Positions 19,901 through 27,055 of a stretch of 27,055 nt of DNA are shown in pieces. Source of the stretch: Branchiostoma floridae. Its lineage: Eukaryota; Chordata; Leptocardii; Amphioxiformes; Branchiostomatidae. The position numbers were made by a program, and so were the translations under genes. Every line of letters begins with the position of its first letter. Position 1 is the first letter of the stretch. A model generated the notes under the pieces. The model was not told where the DNA came from and searched no databases. It saw only the letters and a program-made list of their open reading frames with translations. The stretch spans positions 17,779,143 to 17,806,197 of the forward strand of contig NC_049988.1 of assembly GCF_000003815.2 (NCBI RefSeq), in the 5' to 3' direction.

Positions 19901-22900
19901 CGGATACCACGTGGTCTGAGATAGGGTGGTATGACCTTCCGACGTGCCAAGGATTGTGGTTGTAGCACTGGGTGTTGTAGACGTGGCTAAAGACGATTCA
20001 AACGTGCTAGGCCTCTCCGTTGTTGTGGTCTCTGCCAAGGTTGAGGTCAAAGTACTCTGCTCTGTTGTTCCCGCCAGAGTAGGAACTGTCGTTCTTTGCG
20101 CAGTTGTGGTTTTGTCCGTTGTTGCACTAGCCACGGTGGTCTCTGCCAAGGTGGAGGTCAAAGTGCTTTGCTCTGTTGTTACCTGCACAGTAGGAACTGT
20201 CGTTCTTTGCGCGGTTGTGGTTTTGTCCGCCGCTGTGGATTCAGCAAGCGTTGTCGTGGCGGAAGACGATTGAAATGTGCTAGACCTCTCCATTGTTGTA
20301 CTAGCCACGGTGGTCTCAGCCAAGGTAGAGGTCAAAGTGCTTTGCTCTGTTGTAACCGGCAATGTAGGAACTGTGGTTCTTTGCGCAGTTGTACCTTGGT
20401 CCACCGCTGTAGATTCAGAAAACGTTGTCGAAAGGACTGACGTTCTTGATGTGCTAGTGGTGGAGCTTGGTTCAACTGTGGTGCCTTCTGAGGAATATTC
20501 TGTCGACTGTCCAGTTGAATATCCTTCAGAAGTGCTAACAAGTGTACTTCGAGCACGTTCTGTGGAAGACGCGGCGGAAGACAATCCGATTGTGCTTGTC
20601 TGCTCTGCAGTCGTAGTAGCCACTGTGGTCTCATCAAGAGTCGATGTAGCAGTGCTTAGCTCACTGGTTGCTGGCACTGTACGGAAGGTGGTTCTCTGCG
20701 TGGTGCTACTTTGTTCTGCCGATGTAGATTCTGCAGGCGTTGTCGTTGAGACCGAAGTTCCTTGGCTGCTTGTGGTCGTTTCGATGCCGTATGTTGTGGC
20801 CGTGGACGGATACCACGTGGTCTGAGATAGGGTGGTATGACCTTCCGACGTGCCAAGGATTGTGGTTGTAGCACTGGGTGTTGTAGACGTGGCTAAAGAC
20901 GATTCAAACGTGCTAGGCCTCTCCGTTGTTGTGGTCTCTGCCAAGGTTGAGGTCAAAGTACTCTGCTCTGTTGTTCCCGCCAGAGTAGGAACTGTCGTTC
21001 TTTGCGCAGTTGTGGTTTTGTCCGTTGTTGCACTAGCCACGGTGGTCTCTGCCAAGGTGGAGGTCAAAGTGCTTTGCTCTGTTGTTACCTGCACAGTAGG
21101 AACTGTCGTTCTTTGCTCGGTTGTGGTTTTGTCCGCCGCTGTGGATTCAGCAAGCGTTGTCGTGGCGGAAGACGATTGAAATGTGCTAGACCTCTCCATT
21201 GTTGTACTAGCCACGGTGGTCTCAGCCAAGGTAGAGGTCAAAGTGCTTTGCTCTGTTGTAACCGGCAATGTAGGAACTGTGGTTCTTTGCGCAGTTGTAC
21301 CTTGGTCCACCGCTGTAGATTCAGAAAACGTTGTCGAAAGGACTGACGTTCTTGATGTGCTAGTGGTGGAGCTTGGTTTAAGGGTGGTGCCTGCTGAAGA
21401 ATATTCTGTCGACTGTCCAGTTGAATACCCTTCAGAAGTGCTAACAAGTGTACTTCGAGCACGTTCTGTGGAAGACGCGGCGGAAGACAATCCGATTGTG
21501 CTTGTCTGCTCTGCAGTCGTAGTAGCCACTGTGGTCTCATCAAGAGTCGATGTAGCAGTGCTTAGCTCAGTGGTTGCTGGCACTGTACGGAAGGTGGTTC
21601 TCTGCGTGGTGCTACTTTGTTCTGCCGATGTAGATTCTGCAGGCGTTGTCGTTGAGACCGAAGTTCCTTGGCTGCTTGTGGTCGTTTCGATGCCGTATGT
21701 TGTGGCCGTGGACGGATACCACGTGGTCTGAGATAGGGTGGTATGACCTTCCGACGTGCCAAGGATTGTGGTTGTAGCACTGGGTGTTGTAGACGTGGCT
21801 ACAGACGATTCAAACGTGCTAGGCCTCTCCGTTGTTGTGGTCTCTGCCAAGGTTGAGGTCAAAGTACTCTGCTCTGTTGTTCCCGCCAGAGTAGGAACTG
21901 TCGTTCTTTGCGCAGTTGTAGTTTTGTCCGTTGTTGCACTAGCCACGGTGGTCTCTGCCAAGGTGGAGGTCAAAGTGCTTTGCTCTGTTGTTACCTGCAC
22001 AGTAGGAACTGTCGTTCTTTGCGCAGTTGTGGTTTTGTCCGCCGCTGTGGATTCAGCAAGCGTTGTCGTGGCGGAAGACGATTGAAATGTGCTAGACCTC
22101 TTCGTTGTTGTACTAGCCACGGTGGTCTCAGCCAAGGTAGAGGTCAAAGTGCTTTGCTCTGCTGTAACCGGCAATGTAGGAACTGTGGTTCTTTGCGCAG
22201 TTGTACCTTGGTCCACCGGTGTAGATTCAGAAAACGTTGTCGAAAGGACTGACGTTCTTGATGTGCTAGTGGTGGAGCTTGGTTCAACTGTGGTGCCTTC
22301 TGAGGAATATTCTGTCGACTGTCCAGTTGAATATCCTTCAGAAGTGCTAACAAGTGTACTTCGAGCACGTTCTGTGGAAGACGCGGCGGAAGACAATCCG
22401 ATTGTGCTTGTCTGCTCTGCAGTCGTAGTAGCCACTGTGGTCTCATCAAGAGTCGATGTAGCAGTGCTTAGCTCAGTGGTTGCTGGCACTGTACGGAAGG
22501 TGGTTCTCTGCGTGGTGCTACTTTGTTCTGCCGATGTAGATTCTGCAGGCGTTGTCGTTGAGACCGAAGTTCCTTGGCTGCTTGTGGTCGTTTCGATGCC
22601 GTATGTTGTGGCCGTGGACGGATACCACGTGGTCTGAGATAGGGTGGTATGACCTTCCGACGTGCCAAGGATTGTGGTTGTAGCACTGGGTGTTGTAGAC
22701 GTGGCTAAAGACGATTCAAACGTGCTAGGCCTCTCCGTTGTTGTGGTCTCTGCCAAGGTTGAGGTCAAAGTACTCTGCTCTGTTGTTCCCGCCAGAGTAG
22801 GAACTGTCGTTCTTTGCGCAGTTGTGGTTTTGTCCGTTGTTGCACTAGCCACGGTGGTCTCTGCCAAGGTGGAGGTCAAAGTGCTTTGCTCTGTTGTTAC

Positions 22901-25900
22901 CTGCACAGTAGGAACTGTCGTTCTTTGCGCGGTTGTGGTTTTGTCCGCCGCTGTGGATTCAGCAAGCGTTGTCGTGGCGGAAGACGATTGAAATGTGCTA
23001 GACCTCTCCATTGTTGTACTAGCCACGGTGGTCTCAGCCAAGGTAGAGGTCAAAGTGCTTTGCTCTGTTGTAACCGGCAATGTAGGAACTGTGGTTCTTT
23101 GCGCAGTCGTACCTTGGTCCACCGGTGTAGATTCAGAAAACGTTGTCGAAAGGACTGACGTTCTTGATGTGCTAGTGGTGGAGCTTGGTTCAACTGTGGT
23201 GCCTTCTGAGGAATATTCTGTCGACTGTCCAGTTGAATATCCTTCAGAAGTGCTAACAAGTGTACTTCGAGCACGTTCTGTGGAAGACGCGGCGGAAGAC
23301 AATCCGATTGTGCTTGTCTGCTCTGCAGTCGTAGTAGCCACTGTGGTCTCATCAAGAGTCGATGTAGCAGTGCTTAGCTCAGTGGTTGCTGGCACTGTAC
23401 GGAAGGTGGTTCTCTGCGTGGTGCTACTTTGTTCTGCCGATGTAGATTCTGCAGGCGTTGTGGTTGAGACTGAAGTTGCTTGGCTGCTTGTGGTCGTTTT
23501 CATGCCGTAGGTTGTAGCCGTGGACGGATGCCCAGTGGTCTGCGATACGGTGGTATGACCTTCCGACGTGCCAAGGATTGTGGTTGTAGCACTGGGTGTT
23601 GTAGACGTGGCTAAAGACGATTCAAACGTGCTAGGCCTCTCCGTTGTTGTGGTCTCTGCCAAGGTTGAGGTCAAAGTACTCTGCTCTGTTGTTCCCGCCA
23701 GAGTAGGAACTGTCGTTCTTTGCGCAGTTGTAGTTTTGTCCGTTGTTGCACTAGCCACGGTGGTCTCTGCCAAGGTGGAGGTCAAAGTGCTTTGCTCTGT
23801 TGCTACCTGCACAGTAGGAACTGTCGTTCTTTGTGCGGTTGTGGTTTTGTCCGCCGCTGTGGATTCAGCAAGCGTTGTCGTGGCGGAAGACGATGGAAAT
23901 GTGCTAGACCTCTCCCTTGTTGTACTAGCCACGGTGGTCTCTGCCAAGGTAGAGGTCAAAGTGCTTTGCTCTGTTGTAACCGGCAATGTAGGAACTGTGG
24001 TTCTTTGCGCAGTTGTACCTTGGTCCACCGGTGTAGATTCAGAAAACGTTGTCGAAAGGACTGACGTTCTTGATGTGCTAGTGGTGGAGCTTGGTTCAAC
24101 TGTGGTGCCTTCTGAGGAATATTCTGTCGACTGTCCAGTTGAATATCCTTCAGAAGTGCTAACAAGTGTACTTCGAGCACGTTCTGTGGAAGACGCGGCG
24201 GAAGACAATCCGATTGTGCTTGTCTGCTCTGCAGTCGTAGTAGCCAATGTGGTCTCATCAAGAGTCGATGTAGCAGTGCTTAGCTCAGTGGTTGCTGGCA
24301 CTGTACGGAAGGTGGTTCTCTGCGTGGTGCTACTTTGTTCTGCCGATGTAGATTCTGCAGGCGTTGTCGTTGAGACCGAAGTTCCTTGGCTGCTTGTGGT
24401 CGTTTCGATGCCGTATGTTGTGGCCGTGGACGGATACCACGTGGTCTGAGATAGGGTGGTATGACCTTCCGACGTGCCAAGGATTGTGGTTGTAGCACTG
24501 GGTGTTGTAGACGTGGCTAAAGACGATTCAAACGTGCTAGGCCTCTCCGTTGTTGTGGTCTCTGCCAAGGTTGAGGTCAAAGTACTCTGCTCTGTTGTTC
24601 CCGCCAGAGTAGGAACTGTCGTTCTTTGCGCAGTTGTGGTTTTGTCCGTTGTTGCACTAGCCACGGTGGTCTCTGCCAAGGTGGAGGTCAAAGTGCTTTG
24701 CTCTGTTGTTACCTGCACAGTAGGAACTGTCGTTCTTTGCGCGGTTGTGGTTTTGTCCGCCGCTGTGGATTCAGCAAGCGTTGTCGTGGCGGAAGACGAT
24801 TGAAATGTGCTAGACCTCTCCATTGTTGTACTAGCCACGGTGGTCTCAGCCAAGGTAGAGGTCAAAGTGCTTTGCTCTGTTGTAACCGGCAATGTAGGAA
24901 CTGTGGTTCTTTGCGCAGTCGTACCTTGGTCCACCGCTGTAGATTCAGAAAACGTTGTCGAAAGGACTGACGTTCTTGATGTGCTAGTGGTGGAGCTTGG
25001 TTCAACTGTGGTGCCTTCTGAGGAATATTCTGTCGACTGTCCAGTTGAATATCCTTCAGAAGTGCTAACAAGTGTACTTCGAGCACGTTCTGTGGAAGAC
25101 GCGGCGGAAGACAATCCGATTGTGCTTGTCTGCTCTGCAGTCGTAGTAGCCACTGTGGTCTCATCAAGAGTCGATGTAGCAGTGCTTAGCTCACAAGTGC
25201 TAACAAGTGTACTTCGAGCACGTTCTGTGGAAGACGCGGCGGAAGACAATCCGATTGTGCTTGTCTGCTCTGCAGTCGTAGTAGCCACTGTGGTCTCATC
25301 AAGAGTCGATGTAGCAGTGCTTAGCTCAGTGGTTGCTGGCACTGTACGGAAGGTGGTTCTCTGCGTGGTGCTACTTTGTTCTGCCGATGTAGATTCTGCA
25401 GGCGTTGTCGTTGAGACCGAAGTTCCTTGGCTGCTTGTGGTCGTTTCGATGCCGTATGTTGTGGCCGTGGACGGATACCACGTGGTCTGAGATAGGGTGG
25501 TATGACCTTCCGACGTGCCAAGGATTGTGGTTGTAGCACTGGGTGTTGTAGACGTGGCTAAAGACGATTCAAACGTGCTAGGTCTCTCCGTTGTTGTGGT
25601 CTCTGCCAAGGTTGAGGTCAAAGTACTCTGCTCTGTTGTTCCCGCCAGAGTAGGAACTGTCGTTCTTTGCGCAGTTGTGGTTTTGTCCGTTGTTGCACTA
25701 GCCACGGTGGTCTCTGCCAAGGTGGAGGTCAAAGTGCTTTGCTCTGTTGTTACCTGCACAGTAGGAACTGTCGTTCTTTGCGCAGTTGTGGTTTTGTCCG
25801 CCGCTGTGGATTCAGCAAGCGTTGTCGTGGCGGAAGACGATTGAAATGTGCTAGACCTCTCCATTGTTGTACTAGCCACGGTGGTCTCAGCCAAGGTAGA

Positions 25901-27055
25901 GGTCAAAGTGCTTTGCTCTGTTGTAACCGGCAATGTAGGAACTGTGGTTCTTTGCGCAGTTGTACCTTGGTCCACCGCTGTAGATTCAGAAAACGTTGTC
26001 GAAAGGACTGACGTTCTTGATGTGCTAGTGGTGGAGCTTGGTTCAACTGTGGTGCCTTCTGAGGAATATTCTGTCGACTGTCCAGTTGAATATCCTTCAG
26101 AAGTGCTAACAAGTGTACTTCGAGCACGTTCTGTGGAAGACGCGGCGGAAGACAATCCGATTGTGCTTGTCTGCTCTGCAGTCGTAGTAGCCACTGTGGT
26201 CTCATCAAGAGTCGATGTAGCAGTGCTTAGCTCAGTGGTTGCTGGCACTGTACGGAAGGTGGTTCTCTGCGTGGTGCTACTTTGTTCTGCCGATGTAGAT
26301 TCTGCAGGCGTTGTCGTTGAGACCGAAGTTCCTTGGCTGCTTGTGGTCGTTTCGATGCCGTATGTTGTGGCCGTGGACGGATACCACGTGGTCTGAGATA
26401 GGGTGGTATGACCTTCCGACGTGCCAAGGATTGTGGTTGTAGCACTGGGTGTTGTAGACGTGGCTAAAGACGATTCAAACGTGCTAGGCCTCTCCGTTGT
26501 TGTGGTCTCTGCCAAGGTTGAGGTCAAAGTACTCTGCTCTGTTGTTCCCGCCAGAGTAGGAACTGTCGTTCTTTGCGCAGTTGTGGTTTTGTCCGTTGTT
26601 GCACTAGCCACGGTGGTCTCTGCCAAGGTGGAGGTCAAAGTGCTTTGCTCTGTTGTTACCTGCACAGTAGGAACTGTCGTTCTTTGCGCGGTTGTGGTTT
26701 TGTCCGCCGCTGTGGATTCAGCAAGCGTTGTCGTGGCGGAAGACGATTGAAATGTGCTAGACCTCTCCATTGTTGTACTAGCCACGGTGGTCTCAGCCAA
26801 GGTAGAGGTCAAAGTGCTTTGCTCTGTTGTAACCGGCAATGTAGGAACTGTGGTTCTTTGCGCAGTTGTACCTTGGTCCACCGCTGTAGATTCAGAAAAC
26901 GTTGTCGAAAGGACTGACGTTCTTGATGTGCTAGTGGTGGAGCTTGGTTCAACTGTGGTGCCTTCTGAGGAATATTCTGTCGACTGTCCAGTTGAATATC
27001 CTTCAGAAGTGCTAACAAGTGTACTTCGAGCACGTTCTGTGGAAGACGCGGCGGA
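16990..27055 (-). CDS. Giant mucin-like Ser/Thr-rich repeat protein, exon A (5' end outside window)
   Basis: A single open frame of 10,066 bp (3,355 codons plus one base) runs from the right edge to a splice donor after base 16990. It has no stop or frameshift, and no convincing start: the frame is open at the edge, and an apparent start near 26881 is an internal GTG (Val) inside a repeat. About half the residues are Ser or Thr, with regular Pro, Glu, Gln and Ala. Cys is almost absent; I saw one, near base 25195. No signal peptide, transmembrane segment or folded domain is visible. The protein is a chain of about 302-residue units containing motifs such as TTVPTLPVTTEQSTLTSTL and QTTWYPSTATTYGI. 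The last 150 or so residues (16990-17440) are non-array Ser/Thr-rich sequence with one N-glycosylation sequon (NTS). Such composition is typical of heavily O-glycosylated secreted or surface mucins. That role is inferred from composition only, and a structural or adhesive surface protein is an alternative. Confidence 0.85.
17176..17327 (-). repeat. Pair of short repeats 117 bp apart in the end of exon A
   Basis: On the + strand, GTATTAGCTTCTGTACTTGG occurs at 17181 and again at 17298. In the protein this gives TERPSTEANTM and TEKPSTEANTI, 39 residues apart, in otherwise non-repetitive Ser/Thr-rich sequence just before the intron. It appears to be a small, older internal duplication unrelated to the 906-bp units. 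Confidence 0.7.
17440..27055 (-). repeat. Right tandem array of 906-bp (302-residue) coding units
   Basis: A fixed landmark (+ strand GTGCCAAGGATTGTGGTTGT) occurs at 18132, 19038, 19944, 20850, 21756, 22662, 23568, 24474, 25515 and 26421. The spacing is exactly 906 bp except for one 1,041-bp unit, which is 906 plus a 135-bp duplication. Units differ by only a few single-base changes, and the array continues past the right edge. The leftmost portion (17440-18131) is a partial unit that lacks the 99-bp extra module and ends in the TERASTFTSSFATTTLSE form typical of the left array. Each unit contains four copies of a sub-repeat of the type TTAQRTTVPTLPVTTEQSTL followed by variable linkers. Confidence 0.9.
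25061..25330 (-). repeat. 135-bp in-frame tandem duplication within one 906-bp unit
   Basis: Bases 25061-25195 are repeated at 25196-25330, which lengthens this unit to 1,041 bp and adds exactly 45 residues (ELSTATSTLDETTVATTTAE and following). At the junction the protein reads STLVSTCELSTATS, creating a Cys not present in other units. The two parent breakpoints share TCAG, suggesting a short-homology event, but the junction has TCAC. The same G-to-C change is seen in another unit at 20665, where it gives TSELS in place of TTELS. Confidence 0.9.

Noticed and set aside
26879-26881. Possible start codon of exon A at 26881
   Set aside because: The codon is GTG inside STAVDQG of a normal repeat unit, and the same frame is open upstream to the window edge.
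1-27055. CRISPR array or other prokaryotic repeat system
   Set aside because: Repeat units are 807-906 bp, contiguous and coding, with no short repeat-spacer alternation, and the locus has a spliceosomal intron.

Overview
The window is part of one very large, repetitive, Ser/Thr-rich (mucin-like) protein gene on the minus strand of a eukaryotic genome. No other gene is supported. Reading right to left (5' to 3' of the gene), the frame is already open at base 27055 and still open at base 1, so the start codon, signal peptide, anchor and stop all lie outside. After allowing for one intron and a set of small breaks, the window holds about 8,950 codons. A eukaryote is indicated by a well-formed phase-1 spliceosomal intron. 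An animal, probably an invertebrate, is my best guess from the mucin-like extracellular composition, but nothing here identifies the lineage. The sequence contains a 112-base run of N, so it comes from a draft assembly.

Layout. (1) 16990-27055: exon A, 10,066 bp without a stop or frameshift. Most of it is an array of near-identical 906-bp (302-residue) units, ending in about 450 bp of non-array Ser/Thr-rich sequence. (2) 16789-16989: an AT-rich 201-bp intron. (3) 16447-16788: the non-array start of exon B. (4) 14946-16446: about two diverged copies of an 807-bp (269-residue) unit. (5) 14218-14945: an island with a different, looser repeat. (6) 1-14217: an array of 17 complete 807-bp units plus a partial one, running off the left edge.

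The two unit types are related. The 906-bp unit equals the 807-bp unit plus 99 bp (33 residues), which is one more copy of a sub-repeat of the type TTAQRTTVPTLPVTTEQSTL. Both unit lengths, and the one large internal duplication in exon A (135 bp), are multiples of three.

The right array is intact, while the left 16 kb carries about ten frame breaks or in-frame stops. Most are single-base losses in short homopolymers. Three are short patches of unrelated sequence that replace a similar length of repeat. Because each break is private to one unit and the correct frame resumes directly after it, I think assembly or consensus error is more likely than pseudogene decay, but the sequence alone cannot settle this. 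Long open frames on the plus strand (Val/Leu/Cys-rich) and in a second minus frame (Gln/Arg/Leu-rich) are repeat-borne shadows.
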